NCBI RefSeq assembly: GCF_018362995.1
Contig: NZ_CP074372.1
Location: 2,852,001-2,916,000 of the forward strand
Length of the DNA stretch: 64,000 nucleotides
Origin: Chryseobacterium indologenes
GTDB lineage: Bacteria > Bacteroidota > Bacteroidia > Flavobacteriales > Weeksellaceae
Reading direction: 5' to 3'
Of the stretch, positions 53,496-63,373 are shown piece after piece. The notes beneath the pieces are model-generated. The model had not been told where the DNA came from and searched no databases. It worked only from the letters and a program-made list of their open reading frames with translations. The first letter of the stretch is position 1, and each line of letters starts with the position of its first letter. Made by a program: the position numbers and the translations under genes.

Positions 53496-56324
53496 ATGAA
53501 AAGATTTCTACTCAGTCTGGTATTAATTTTTTTGACAATTAATACACTCTTTGCACAAAGGGATACAGAGCATTGGATTGCTCCTTACTATGATAGTTAT
53601 GGTGGTAATACTTATACCAACATGATCTATTTGTCTACTGACTCACCCACCCCCTTTGATGTAACCATATACAATAACAATGCTCCGGTAACTACCGTTA
53701 CCATTAGTAAGGGTAACCCACAAACCTACAAGGTTACCAATAGCCTTATCAGTGCAACTACAACTACAGAAGCATTCACTGTTGGTAATAAAGGGCTGTA
53801 TTTAAAAGCAGCAAAGCCTTTTTACTGTAGTTTAAGACTTGCCCAAAGTGTTCACGGGGAAGTAATTACCAGTAAAGGAAAAGCAGGAATTGGAAAAACA
53901 TTTTTCGTTGCTGCTGCTCCCAATACCTACACCAGCAGTATTCAGAACTTTACAGCAGGAGTGCTTGCTACTGAAGATAATACCAATGTAACAGTATCAT
54001 GGAACCCTACTGCCGGAGTCGTTTTCATTAATGGAAGTCCTACAGGAAACACCCAAACCTTTACATTGCAGAAAGGCCAGTCTTTTATTCTTGCAGGATC
54101 TGGAACTCAATCTGGAAACCTAACGGGTTTTATTGGGGCAAAAATAGTTTCTGATAAGCCAATAACCCTTACCAACGGAAGCTGTAATGCCAACTTCTCT
54201 GCCAGTACATCAGGAAGTGATCCGGTTCTGGATCAATCTGTACCGGTGGACAGACTTGGAAATACTTTTGCAATGGTGAAAACAAGATCTACTGCTCCCA
54301 ATTTAAATATGGAGGGAGGTCTTATTGTTGCTACTGAAGATAACACTCAAGTGTTTTTAAATGGCGGAGGAACTTCCGTTGCGACACTTGCTGCCGGAGA
54401 ATGGTATAGAATTAATGAAACCAGCTATGTGGCTCAAGGGACTTCAGGACATTCAAACATGTTTATTTCGACGACTAAAAATGTATACTTATACCAATTT
54501 ATTGGAATTCTGGGAAGTGATGCTACAAACGGATTTAACTATATACCACCATTGAACTGTTTCCTTCCGAGAAAAATTGATGAAATCGGAAAGATCAATG
54601 AGATGCCTATTGGCTCAGGAGGAGCCAGTGCAGTTCAGGATATTATTGTAAAATTAAATATCTTGACAGAGACAGGAGCAACTGTAATGGTAAATGACGC
54701 CCCAGTTGCAGCTACAGACGGACCATATCCTGTAACAGGAAATACTAACTGGGTAACATATGGAATCACCGGAGTAAGCGGAAATATTAAAATCACTTCT
54801 ACAAAGGCTGTAACAGCTGGTATCAACGGAGGATTCAGTTCAGCAGGATACGGAGGCTACTTTGCGGGGTTCTCATCAATTCCTGTAATTGCGAAAAAAG
54901 CAGGAGAATGTGTACCGGGAATTATTCTTGAGCTGGATGACGGATATGAAACATATCAGTGGTACCGTGACGGAGTAGTCATTGCGGGTGCTACTTCTTA
55001 CACTTACACTCCTACACAATCAGGAAACTATACTGTAAAAGTAACAATGGGAACATGTCCACCTGTGACAACTCCTATCTATAAAGTACAAACTTGTTTA
55101 AAAGAAACAACTCAAACGCTTAATGCTTGTTCTACTAAAATCATTACTCCTGCGTTTACATCGTCTACACAGACCGTGGTACCAAGTACAGTAGTAATTA
55201 TAACTCCTCCTACAAAAGGAACAGCCGTGGTTAATCCAAACGGAACAATCACTTACAACCCAAATCCTGGATATTTAGGACCGGATAAAATAGTTTATAA
55301 ATTCTGTGGAAACTCTGTTGAGTTTACAGATTGTGAGCAGGTAACACTCAACCTTACTGTAGTACCATTCATTGTAACGGACACCTCTATTAAGGCATGT
55401 TGGTATGATGTAGCTCCTTATGCTTATTTTGATCTTACGAAAGCGAAAGTGACAGATTATAATGCCGTTACTAAGAAATACTATCGTACATTAAATGACC
55501 TTACAGCTGGTATCAATGAAATCACAACACCGGATAACTTCCCTTCAACAGGAGGATTTGTATATGTAAAAGTAACCACAGCTGAAGGATGTACGGCCAA
55601 TGCAAAAATCGAGTTGATTGTACTTCCAATCAAAAAATCTCCGATATTGGTAGATCAGTATATCTGTATGGATGCTAAAACCAATCTGGACGCAGGTTCC
55701 GGATATGACTCTTACCAATGGAGCACAGGCGCTACTACTTCAGGTATCAGAGATATTGGTGTTGGAGAATATACTGTAATACTTGGTAAAAACGGATGTT
55801 TCCTTACTCAGACAGTAAAAGTTAAAAAAGTTGAAGATCCGGTAATCCAGACGATTGAGATCAACAACAATACAGCAACAGTAATTGTAAGCGGAGGTAA
55901 AGCACCTCTAAAATATGCGGTTGACGGAACTGCTAACTGGCAGGATTCAAATGTCTTCACAGGTTTAAGCAGAGGACAGCATACATTCTATGTAAAAGAT
56001 TTCTACAACTGTACCCCTACTTCCGTAGAAATTACAGTTCCTAATCTATTGAATGCCATTACCCCTAATGGAGATAACGTAAATGATTATATAGATTACA
56101 GCGAACTAGCTTACAAAGAAAACCTAAGTTTTGTAGTATATGACAGATATGGAAATATGGTATTTACCGGAAATAAATTCAACAACTACAGATGGGACGG
56201 AAAACACTTTGATAAGAAAATTGGAACAGGAACATACTGGTACCATATCAACTGGAATGAATCCAACAAAGAAAAGACTCCAGTAAAATATACAGGCTGG
56301 ATTCTTGTTAAAAACAGAGAGTAA
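53496..56324 (+). CDS. T9SS type B sorted surface protein with IgGFc-binding-like domain
   Basis: 942 residues. A signal peptide (LSLVLIFLTINTLFAQ) is followed by a large domain resembling the IgGFc-binding N-terminal family ('EHWIAPYYDSYGG', 'SVPVDRLGNTFAMVKTR', 'VATEDNTQVFLNGG'). Next come an Ig-like stretch ('TYQWYRDGVVIAGATSYTY'), a cadherin-like piece ('KGTAVVNPNGTITYNPNPG') and the gliding-motility-associated C-terminal domain from about 853 ('AITPNGDNVNDYIDYSEL' to 'YTGWILVKNRE'), which directs export and attachment by type IX secretion. It is probably an adhesin. A tandem paralog follows. Confidence 0.9.
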   Translation: MKRFLLSLVLIFLTINTLFAQRDTEHWIAPYYDSYGGNTYTNMIYLSTDSPTPFDVTIYNNNAPVTTVTISKGNPQTYKVTNSLISATTTTEAFTVGNKGLYLKAAKPFYCSLRLAQSVHGEVITSKGKAGIGKTFFVAAAPNTYTSSIQNFTAGVLATEDNTNVTVSWNPTAGVVFINGSPTGNTQTFTLQKGQSFILAGSGTQSGNLTGFIGAKIVSDKPITLTNGSCNANFSASTSGSDPVLDQSVPVDRLGNTFAMVKTRSTAPNLNMEGGLIVATEDNTQVFLNGGGTSVATLAAGEWYRINETSYVAQGTSGHSNMFISTTKNVYLYQFIGILGSDATNGFNYIPPLNCFLPRKIDEIGKINEMPIGSGGASAVQDIIVKLNILTETGATVMVNDAPVAATDGPYPVTGNTNWVTYGITGVSGNIKITSTKAVTAGINGGFSSAGYGGYFAGFSSIPVIAKKAGECVPGIILELDDGYETYQWYRDGVVIAGATSYTYTPTQSGNYTVKVTMGTCPPVTTPIYKVQTCLKETTQTLNACSTKIITPAFTSSTQTVVPSTVVIITPPTKGTAVVNPNGTITYNPNPGYLGPDKIVYKFCGNSVEFTDCEQVTLNLTVVPFIVTDTSIKACWYDVAPYAYFDLTKAKVTDYNAVTKKYYRTLNDLTAGINEITTPDNFPSTGGFVYVKVTTAEGCTANAKIELIVLPIKKSPILVDQYICMDAKTNLDAGSGYDSYQWSTGATTSGIRDIGVGEYTVILGKNGCFLTQTVKVKKVEDPVIQTIEINNNTATVIVSGGKAPLKYAVDGTANWQDSNVFTGLSRGQHTFYVKDFYNCTPTSVEITVPNLLNAITPNGDNVNDYIDYSELAYKENLSFVVYDRYGNMVFTGNKFNNYRWDGKHFDKKIGTGTYWYHINWNESNKEKTPVKYTGWILVKNRE

Positions 56325-56347
56325 TAATTAGTTAAAACCATAATGAT

Positions 56348-56373
56348 AAGCCACGATTTCATAATCGTGGCTT
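56348..56373 (+). terminator. Hairpin terminator between the tandem surface-protein genes
   Basis: AAGCCACGATT (56348-56358) pairs perfectly with AATCGTGGCTT (56363-56373), followed by T. Confidence 0.85.
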
Positions 56374-56438
56374 TTTTATTACATTTTCAAGCATTTAATA
56401 CTTTTTATTGTTAAATTTGTGATAAATACTACTACTGA

Positions 56439-59400
56439 ATGAAGAAAATTCTATCTTTTTTATTTATATTTTATATTTTCACCTCTGCTTTTGCCCAATT
56501 GGACCGGGAGCATTGGTTTGCTCCGATGGTAGACAGGACTGGCGCACCCAATCCTTATCAGAAACTGTATTTATCCACCAGCAGAACAACTCCTTTTCCG
56601 GTAAATATTTATAATAATAATGTTCTGATCGGAACGGTGAATATCAGTAAAAATAATCCGCAGAAATTCGATGTATTAAGGAATTATATTATTACCACGC
56701 AACAGACGGATTTATTCACCCCTACAACCAAAGGATTATACCTTAAAGCAGAATTTCCTTTTTATGCCAATTTAAGGTTCTCGGTATTCAACCACGCTGA
56801 AATTATTACTTCCAAAGGGATTCCTTCCACAGGAAAATCGTTTTACGCAGCCTCCGCTCCCATCACAGTGAGCAATAATATTCTGAACTTTATGACCAGT
56901 GTACTGGCAACTGAAGATAACACAACTGTTACCATCTCCGGATACACCCCTACGGTTCAATTTTCTAACGGAACTACCGGAGCAACCAATCCGACAATGA
57001 CTTTCACTTTAAATAAAGGACAGTCTTATATCATTGACGGAATCGGGGATATAGCAGGAAACTCTGATGGTTTCATCGGCTCCAAAATTATTTCAGACAA
57101 GCCCATCAATGTCACTAATGGAAATTTTAACGGACAGTATGCAGGAAATTTCCCTTCCAGTTCTGATATTTTAATGGACCAGGCAGTTCCTGTCAATAGA
57201 CTTGGAAATGAATTTGCTCTGGTAAAAGGTAACGGACCGATAGGTGCCAATATGGAAGGTGCTGTTGTTATTGCCACTGAAGACAATACTCAGATCTTTG
57301 TTAATAATGAAATACCTCCTGTAGCGACCATTAATGCCGGGAAATATTTCGTTATTCCTGATTCAAAATATATCCTTCAGGGAAACGGACATTATAATTT
57401 ATATTTAAAAACATCAAAAAATGCTTATGTCTACCAGATTTTAGCCGGAGATTCAAATTCGGGAAATGAAACGGCGACCGGGGGATTCAATTTCATTCCG
57501 GCTTTGAACTGTTACTTACCGAAACAGATTAATGAACTAGGACTTATCAATGAAAATTTTGTTCATTCTAATGGTAATCCCGGAGGTATTCTGAACATCC
57601 CGACAAAACTGAATCTTATAACAGAAAGAGGAGCTATTATTACAGTAAACGGAGCCAATCCACCTGCAATAACAGGCCCTTACAATATGACAGGCACCAC
57701 CAACTGGGTTACTTATGGAATTCCCAATGTGACAGGGACCATTACAGTAGTTTCAAATAAGGCTATTATGGCAGGAATCACTGCCGGAAGTGACGCCGTA
57801 GGATACGGAGGTTTTTTCGCTGGTTTTCCTACGCAGCCCGTTATTTTACAATCAGGTGTTGGCTGTATTCCCGGTATTGTTCTTACTGTGGATCCTCTGA
57901 TCTATGACTCTTATCAATGGTATAGAAACGGCACCCTTGTTCCTGGAGCTACGGCATCTTCAATTACCCCTACATTACCCGGATATTATACATGTTCTGT
58001 AACAATGGGAAGCTGTGCACCTTTGGTTACTGAAAAATTTAAGGTTCTGAATTGTACAAAACTTACGAATGCATCTTACAACGTTTGTACTTCGCAGACT
58101 ATAACACCTGCTTTCAGCAGCTCATCACAAACTCCTGTTCCAGGTACGGTAGCGATTACAACAGCTCCTGCTTTGGGTACTGCAATGATAAACCCTATTA
58201 CAGGAGTCATTACTTATACTGTAAATACTCCTGGCACCTCCGGAACAGACACATTCACTTATACATTCTGCGGAAATGATCCGGACTTCCCGGATTGCGA
58301 AACGATAACAGTTACCATCAACATTCAGGCTCTTACGGTAATGAACACCACGTTATCTGCCTGTGATATAAACGGACAGGGAACGTTCAATTTGACTACA
58401 GCCAACGTCACCAACAATTCTCCTGTTACCATCACTTATTATCCTACTCTGGCAGATGCTCAGAATGAAAACACCACAGCATTAATCACCAATACAACAT
58501 CATATACAGCACCGAATGCGACTATCATATACGCTGTTGTCAAAAACAATATTGGATGTAAAAGTATTGCACAAATTACATTATCTCTTTTCAATAAAGC
58601 AATTGTTCTGGATAACTATAATGGTGTTTTCTGTGATGATAATCTGGATGGAACGGTTACTCTCATACTTTCCAACATCACCCCTATTGTCCTCAATAAT
58701 CCTAACTATTTTACCAATGTAAGATATTATGCAAACCTGGCAGATGCTAACGCAGGAAACAATAATACACTTTCTAACAGCTGGAGTTATACGGCAACAA
58801 CTACAATTTACATCAGAGTAGATTCTCCTGACGGCTGTGCTTCTGTGATCAAGCCTTTACAGTTCAGTATTGGAGCTAAAGTAACATTGATTACCAAAAC
58901 CGTTACGGAAAGTGTTTGTGATGATGATCTGGATGGAGTTAAAAGTGTGAACTTAGCGCAGTTTATTCCTCAGTTTACATTAGATCCCAACGTTACTTTC
59001 ACTTTTCACACAACATTGACAGATGCTCAGAATAATGTAAATATTGTTTCATCCCCAGTTAATATTACAACTTCCCAGACTTATTATATCCGTTTCGAAA
59101 AAAATGGAGTCTGCCCGGAAGTAGGCACTCTTAAAATCAATATTAAAGTTCCTAAAAAATCGGATGTATTACAAGATAAGGCGATATGCCCTAAAACTAC
59201 TACCACGCTGGATGCAGGACCCGGTTTTGAAAGGTATTTGTGGAGCACCGGAGCTACGACTCCTTCCATCACCAATGTAGCACCGGGAAGTTATTGGGTA
59301 GAACTCACTTTCAATGGTTGTGTTTACAAACAGTATGTAAATGTTACTGAACTCCCTCTTCCTATGATTACGTCTATAGAAATTGATGGGACAACGGTAA

Positions 59401-59837
59401 AAGTCGGAGTAAGTGGCGGCACACCTCCTTATGAATACTCTTTGGACGGTGTGGTGTGGCAGAGTTCCAATATTTTCTACAATGTACCAAGAGGAGCACA
59501 CAATGTATTTGTAAGGGACTCTAAAATGTGTGAAGAAGTCAAGAAACCATTTGCCATTATCAACCTTATCAACACCATTACTCCGAATGGAGACGGTTAT
59601 AACGAAGGAATAGACTATTCTGCTTTAATGGCCAATGATAATCTTGTATTCAGGATCTTTGACCGGTATGGTGCGGAAGTCTTCAGAGGAACTCCGGAAA
59701 ACAGATATACCTGGGACGGAAGAATAGGTGGAAGATACGTGCCTACAGCAACCTACTGGTATTTCATCACCTGGACAGAATACGGTTCATCCCTCACTGT
59801 AAAATACTCGAGCTGGCTGCTTGTAAAACATAGATAA
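56439..59837 (+). CDS. T9SS type B sorted surface protein, tandem paralog
   Basis: 1132 residues. It has a signal peptide (SFLFIFYIFTSAFAQ) and then the same architecture as the preceding gene: the IgGFc-binding-like domain ('REHWFAPMVDRTGAP', 'QAVPVNRLGNEFALVK', 'IATEDNTQIFVNNE'), an Ig-like stretch ('SYQWYRNGTLVPGATAS'), a cadherin-like part, and a C-terminal gliding-motility domain from about 1045 ('TITPNGDGYNEGIDYS'). Two extra repeats of about 100 residues each in the middle ('CDDNLDGTVTLILSNI', 'CDDDLDGVKSVNLAQF') account for the greater length. Confidence 0.9.
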   Translation: MKKILSFLFIFYIFTSAFAQLDREHWFAPMVDRTGAPNPYQKLYLSTSRTTPFPVNIYNNNVLIGTVNISKNNPQKFDVLRNYIITTQQTDLFTPTTKGLYLKAEFPFYANLRFSVFNHAEIITSKGIPSTGKSFYAASAPITVSNNILNFMTSVLATEDNTTVTISGYTPTVQFSNGTTGATNPTMTFTLNKGQSYIIDGIGDIAGNSDGFIGSKIISDKPINVTNGNFNGQYAGNFPSSSDILMDQAVPVNRLGNEFALVKGNGPIGANMEGAVVIATEDNTQIFVNNEIPPVATINAGKYFVIPDSKYILQGNGHYNLYLKTSKNAYVYQILAGDSNSGNETATGGFNFIPALNCYLPKQINELGLINENFVHSNGNPGGILNIPTKLNLITERGAIITVNGANPPAITGPYNMTGTTNWVTYGIPNVTGTITVVSNKAIMAGITAGSDAVGYGGFFAGFPTQPVILQSGVGCIPGIVLTVDPLIYDSYQWYRNGTLVPGATASSITPTLPGYYTCSVTMGSCAPLVTEKFKVLNCTKLTNASYNVCTSQTITPAFSSSSQTPVPGTVAITTAPALGTAMINPITGVITYTVNTPGTSGTDTFTYTFCGNDPDFPDCETITVTINIQALTVMNTTLSACDINGQGTFNLTTANVTNNSPVTITYYPTLADAQNENTTALITNTTSYTAPNATIIYAVVKNNIGCKSIAQITLSLFNKAIVLDNYNGVFCDDNLDGTVTLILSNITPIVLNNPNYFTNVRYYANLADANAGNNNTLSNSWSYTATTTIYIRVDSPDGCASVIKPLQFSIGAKVTLITKTVTESVCDDDLDGVKSVNLAQFIPQFTLDPNVTFTFHTTLTDAQNNVNIVSSPVNITTSQTYYIRFEKNGVCPEVGTLKINIKVPKKSDVLQDKAICPKTTTTLDAGPGFERYLWSTGATTPSITNVAPGSYWVELTFNGCVYKQYVNVTELPLPMITSIEIDGTTVKVGVSGGTPPYEYSLDGVVWQSSNIFYNVPRGAHNVFVRDSKMCEEVKKPFAIINLINTITPNGDGYNEGIDYSALMANDNLVFRIFDRYGAEVFRGTPENRYTWDGRIGGRYVPTATYWYFITWTEYGSSLTVKYSSWLLVKHR

Positions 59838-59841
59838 AAAG

Positions 59842-59892
59842 GAAGCCGGAAGAAAGCACTGCTGAAAATTCAGTATTCTTTCTTCCGGCTTC
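59842..59892 (+). terminator. Long hairpin terminator after the second surface protein
   Basis: GAAGCCGGAAGAAAG (59842-59856) pairs perfectly with its complement at 59878-59892, with a smaller ACTG/CAGT stem inside the loop, and is followed by a few T. Confidence 0.85.
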
Positions 59893-60038
59893 TTTATGTA
59901 TATACACTCTTTTTTAAGGGAATTATAAATTTCTAACAGTCCTTAACAGTTTAATGTTAAAGTTTAATATAACTTTAACCACTATTCTTTATCTAACTAG
60001 GGAAAATTGCTTTATTTCTATGTAATTTTGCGCATTAT

Positions 60039-60833
60039 ATGAAGAAACTGTTTACTCTACTGCTATTGGTTTTTCTGGCAAAAATTAATGCTCAAATATA
60101 TTCCGGGGAGGTATTTCTGAGAGACAACTCTATTTTATATCTCAATCAGGTATATGTCACAAACCTGAACACCCAGAAAACCGTTCTTACGGACTATAAT
60201 GGTAATTTTAATATCCCTGCCAATACCGGAGATGTAATCCGGTTTACTTCTATTGTTACTGAAAGAAAAGATATTAAGCTAACGCCTCAATCCATGGTAC
60301 AAAAAAATCTGGTTGAGCTTAAGATTGCTTACTATGAGATTCAGGAAATTGTACTCAGCAGATTCAAACCTACTGGAAACCTTCGGTATGATGTCAATTC
60401 ATTAAGAAAAGAGGATAAGGCCTATGCTCTTAAGAAAGTAATCGGGCTTCCTGAACCGAAAGGAGACGGAACTCCTCCTGAACTTCCTGTTGCCGGATTA
60501 CGAGATGGCGGGCTTACCTTCAGTCTTGAAAGCATCTATGATATTCTTTCAGGTGAGAGAAAGAAAAAACAGCGCTATCAGGCCTATGAAAGAATGAACA
60601 GCTCCGTTGCACAGATCAAAAACTATCTGGGGAAAGACTACTTTACAAAGTTTAAAATTCCTGAAAATTTAATTGATAACTTCCTTCAATTTGTTTATAC
60701 CTCTGAAAACATTCAGGCATATGTATTAGCCGGAAACTTTGAAGCGGTGAAGATTCCTATTGAAAAATATCTGCCAATTTATCAGAAGAGACTTAGAAGT
60801 TCACATCTTCAGGAGGTTGTAAGCAATAATTAG
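60039..60833 (+). CDS. Exported protein with carboxypeptidase-regulatory-like domain
   Basis: 264 residues. A signal peptide (LFTLLLLVFLAKINAQ) is followed by a short beta-sandwich of the CarboxypepD-regulatory type ('LNQVYVTNLNTQKTVLTDYN' then 'GNFNIPANTGDVIRFTSI'), found on many Bacteroidota exported proteins. The remainder is a helical segment rich in Lys and Glu with no motif that I know. A TAATTTTG box lies at 60023-60030. It follows the surface-protein pair, which suggests a related envelope role (inference). Confidence 0.8.
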   Translation: MKKLFTLLLLVFLAKINAQIYSGEVFLRDNSILYLNQVYVTNLNTQKTVLTDYNGNFNIPANTGDVIRFTSIVTERKDIKLTPQSMVQKNLVELKIAYYEIQEIVLSRFKPTGNLRYDVNSLRKEDKAYALKKVIGLPEPKGDGTPPELPVAGLRDGGLTFSLESIYDILSGERKKKQRYQAYERMNSSVAQIKNYLGKDYFTKFKIPENLIDNFLQFVYTSENIQAYVLAGNFEAVKIPIEKYLPIYQKRLRSSHLQEVVSNN

Positions 60834-60855
60834 AAAAATAATTCCAACATATATA

Positions 60856-60883
60856 AATAATCCATGTCTTCACATGGATTATT
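60856..60883 (+). terminator. Hairpin terminator after the regulatory-domain protein
   Basis: AATAATCCATGT (60856-60867) pairs perfectly with ACATGGATTATT (60872-60883) around CTTC, followed by T. Confidence 0.85.
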
Positions 60884-61116
60884 TTTTTTTGAAATAAAAG
60901 GAAATCCCGTCGTGCTCCCCTTCCACACTGCATCCGATACAGATTATTCAACTTTTATTGCATATCATTCTTCAATATTCAAAAATATGTTTAATTTTAT
61001 CTCACAAACAAGTGTTTAAAATAAAATTACTTGTATTTCGTTATCCAAATAAAAACTAACCAACCCAAAACGCAAATTAAGAGAGAAGCACCTATTTTTA
61101 AACTTAATATTAATTA

Positions 61117-61881
61117 ATGAAACAAGTACTTTTACTTCTTTGCTGTATGTTTTTCTTTACTGTGTCTGCTCAAAAAAAAGGGAAAGACTATAGTAATATT
61201 CTGAAAAGTAATAATATCTATGAGATCAACGCTTTCTTAAGAGATGCCCATCCTGATGATCCCCGAAGGTCTGTACTGAAACCAAGGGTAATGGAAATGA
61301 TGAAGGAATACATCAAAAATGCACATCCTGCCGATCAGAAAGTAAAAGATATGCAGGAAATGCTTGCCATGCTGAAGAGAAGGCCTTCCACAAAGATCAC
61401 TTTTGATGAAATGAATGCTATCATCAAACAAAAGCAGATAGCAAAATACAAAGCAGAACTGGCAGCAAAACAACCTACTACCGTTTATACTCCAAGTACT
61501 GCCCAGAATACTTTTGTTGTAAATGCAGCAGCCAATACAGCAATTCCCAATGCAGAAGCTGAAGAATTTAATATGCTTATGGCGGTTTCTCCCGTAGAAC
61601 ATAAAAATAAAACTGTAAAAATCCTCAACTCTTTATTTGATAACGATCCCAATGCCAAAGAATGCATTGTTTTGATTCAAAATAAATCAGACTGTAATAT
61701 TATTGTACGAATGGAAGGTGTAGGGACTACCAAATACAGACTTGCTGTTCCCGCCCAGGGCGAAGGCTCAATTGTTATAGAAAAGGGCCAATATCTTTTC
61801 ACCAGTTTGGTTTGCGGGGCACAATATGCATCACAAAAGACAATACAAAGACCTATCATGGTGGCTTTAGGAAGTCAATAG
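61117..61881 (+). CDS. Exported DUF6759-like protein
   Basis: 254 residues. The signal peptide ends at 'FFTVSAQKKG'. The N-terminal region has a helical 'DYSNILKSNNIYEINAFLRD' and 'HPDDPRRSVLKPRVMEMM', which recurs as 'HPDDPKKSVLKPKLIAL' in the protein at 62675-63367. The C-terminal shared domain has 'LIQNKSDCNIIVRMEG', 'LAVPAQGEGSIVIEKGQY' and 'VCGAQYASQKTI'. This places it in the same family as three other genes of the window. No function is known. Confidence 0.75.
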   Translation: MKQVLLLLCCMFFFTVSAQKKGKDYSNILKSNNIYEINAFLRDAHPDDPRRSVLKPRVMEMMKEYIKNAHPADQKVKDMQEMLAMLKRRPSTKITFDEMNAIIKQKQIAKYKAELAAKQPTTVYTPSTAQNTFVVNAAANTAIPNAEAEEFNMLMAVSPVEHKNKTVKILNSLFDNDPNAKECIVLIQNKSDCNIIVRMEGVGTTKYRLAVPAQGEGSIVIEKGQYLFTSLVCGAQYASQKTIQRPIMVALGSQ

Positions 61882-61950
61882 TCTAATCATAAACGGATTA
61901 CCTCTCTGTCTTTTACCTTCAAAAGGCAGAGATTCTCCATAAATTTTCAC

Positions 61951-61958
61951 TATTTTTG
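61951..61958 (+). promoter_or_regulatory. -7 box of trmB, deciding its start
   Basis: TATTTTTG lies 18 bases before the ATG at 61977. The longer frame from 61956 would start inside it, so 61977 is the real start. Confidence 0.5.
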
Positions 61959-61976
61959 CACTCATTTTATAACTCA

Positions 61977-62654
61977 ATGGGCAAGAATAAATTAGCAAGA
62001 TTTGCAGAAAACAAAATATTACCGAATGTAATCCAACCTACAAGGGAAGACGCTTTACAAGGTTTTGAACTGAAGGGAAAATGGAGAGAAAATTTCTTTA
62101 AAAATGACAATCCGATTGTATTGGAATTAGGGTGTGGAAAAGGAGAATATTCTGTAGGACTCGCAAAAACATTTCCTGAAAAAAACTTTATCGGAATTGA
62201 TATTAAAGGAGCAAGATTTTGGTTTGGTGCTAAAGAAGCGGTAGATAACAATATGACTAATGTCGCTTTTCTAAGATCACAGATCGAGCTTGTTGATCAT
62301 TTTTTTGCTGAAAATGAAGTAGATGAAATCTGGATTACGTTCCCGGATCCACAGATTAAGTACAGAAGAACAAAGCACAGATTGACTCACCCTGATTTCT
62401 TAAACCGATACAAAAAGTTTCTGAAACCGGGCGGGATTATTCATTTAAAAACCGATTCAGAGTTTTTACATGGATATACACTGGGATATTTGCAGGGAGC
62501 TGGCTATGAAATCATCAGCGCCCATCATGACATCTATGGAGCACCGGAATATGATCCTGATACGAAGCACCTTAGAGATATCAAAACTTATTATGAAGAA
62601 CTATTCTCAGCAAAAGGAAAAACAATTACTTACATTAAATTCCGGATAAGCTGA
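61977..62654 (+). CDS. trmB: tRNA (guanine-N7-)-methyltransferase
   Basis: 225 residues. TrmB methylates G46 in the tRNA variable loop. The SAM site is 'VLELGCGKGEYSVGLAKTF' with 'NFIGIDIKGARFWFGAKEA', and the catalytic motif is 'ITFPDPQIKYRRTKHRLTHP'. It lies between two DUF6759-like genes, downstream of a short intergenic gap with its own -7 box, so the neighbours are probably not functionally tied to it. Confidence 0.94.
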   Translation: MGKNKLARFAENKILPNVIQPTREDALQGFELKGKWRENFFKNDNPIVLELGCGKGEYSVGLAKTFPEKNFIGIDIKGARFWFGAKEAVDNNMTNVAFLRSQIELVDHFFAENEVDEIWITFPDPQIKYRRTKHRLTHPDFLNRYKKFLKPGGIIHLKTDSEFLHGYTLGYLQGAGYEIISAHHDIYGAPEYDPDTKHLRDIKTYYEELFSAKGKTITYIKFRIS

Positions 62655-62674
62655 TGAAGTAAAAATAACAATTG

Positions 62675-63367
62675 ATGAAAAAACTTTTAACCTTTTTATT
62701 TTTCATATTTCTGTTCCCCAACTTAATATCTGCTCAGAAGAAAGTAAATAAAGACATCCTGAAAAGCGTTGATATTAAAGAAATTGAAGAGTATATTAAG
62801 AACACCCATCCGGATGACCCGAAGAAAAGCGTACTGAAGCCTAAGCTTATCGCTTTAAAAAACGCAGAGTGGACCAAAGGAGCTCGTACCGCCAAACCTA
62901 TGGAAGCTAGGCCTATTATCTCCGATATTCCTAAAAGCATCATGAGAAATCCTTATTCAGAGGATGCTGAGGAATTTAAAAAGCTCATTGCTGAAACTTC
63001 TGCTGAGCACAAAGAAAAAACAGTAAAGCTTCTGAATGCAATGTTCAATGAAGATATTACGCGCAAGGAAGCGATACTCTTATTCAAAAATAATTCAGAC
63101 TGCAATATCGTACTGAGGATTGAAGGAAAAGATTATTACAACCTTGCTGTCCCTGCTCGCGGAGAAAATTTCGTTGTAATTAATAAGGGTTCATATACGC
63201 TCAGCAGTAATATCTGCGATATGAAATACATCTCCCGGAAAGACATTAAAAAAAGTATATTTGTAACGATTGATAATCCAAGACTTCCTGAAACTGAGGT
63301 AAAGCCTGCTAAAAAGGAAACTTCCAAAGCAAAGGAGTCTTCGAAAAAAAGAAAAACCAAAAAGTAA
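62675..63367 (+). CDS. Exported DUF6759-like protein
   Basis: 230 residues from the ATG at 62675; a TTG one codon earlier is in frame but not preferred. The signal peptide ends in 'FPNLISAQKK'. The N-terminal helical piece has 'HPDDPKKSVLKP', and the C-terminal domain has 'FKNNSDCNIVLRIEGKDYYN', 'LAVPARGENFVVINKGSY' and 'NICDMKYISRKDI'. It ends in a strongly basic Lys-rich tail (KKETSKAKESSKKRKTKK). It follows trmB by 20 bases and precedes a smaller family member by 6. Confidence 0.75.
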   Translation: MKKLLTFLFFIFLFPNLISAQKKVNKDILKSVDIKEIEEYIKNTHPDDPKKSVLKPKLIALKNAEWTKGARTAKPMEARPIISDIPKSIMRNPYSEDAEEFKKLIAETSAEHKEKTVKLLNAMFNEDITRKEAILLFKNNSDCNIVLRIEGKDYYNLAVPARGENFVVINKGSYTLSSNICDMKYISRKDIKKSIFVTIDNPRLPETEVKPAKKETSKAKESSKKRKTKK

Positions 63368-63373
63368 ACTAGT

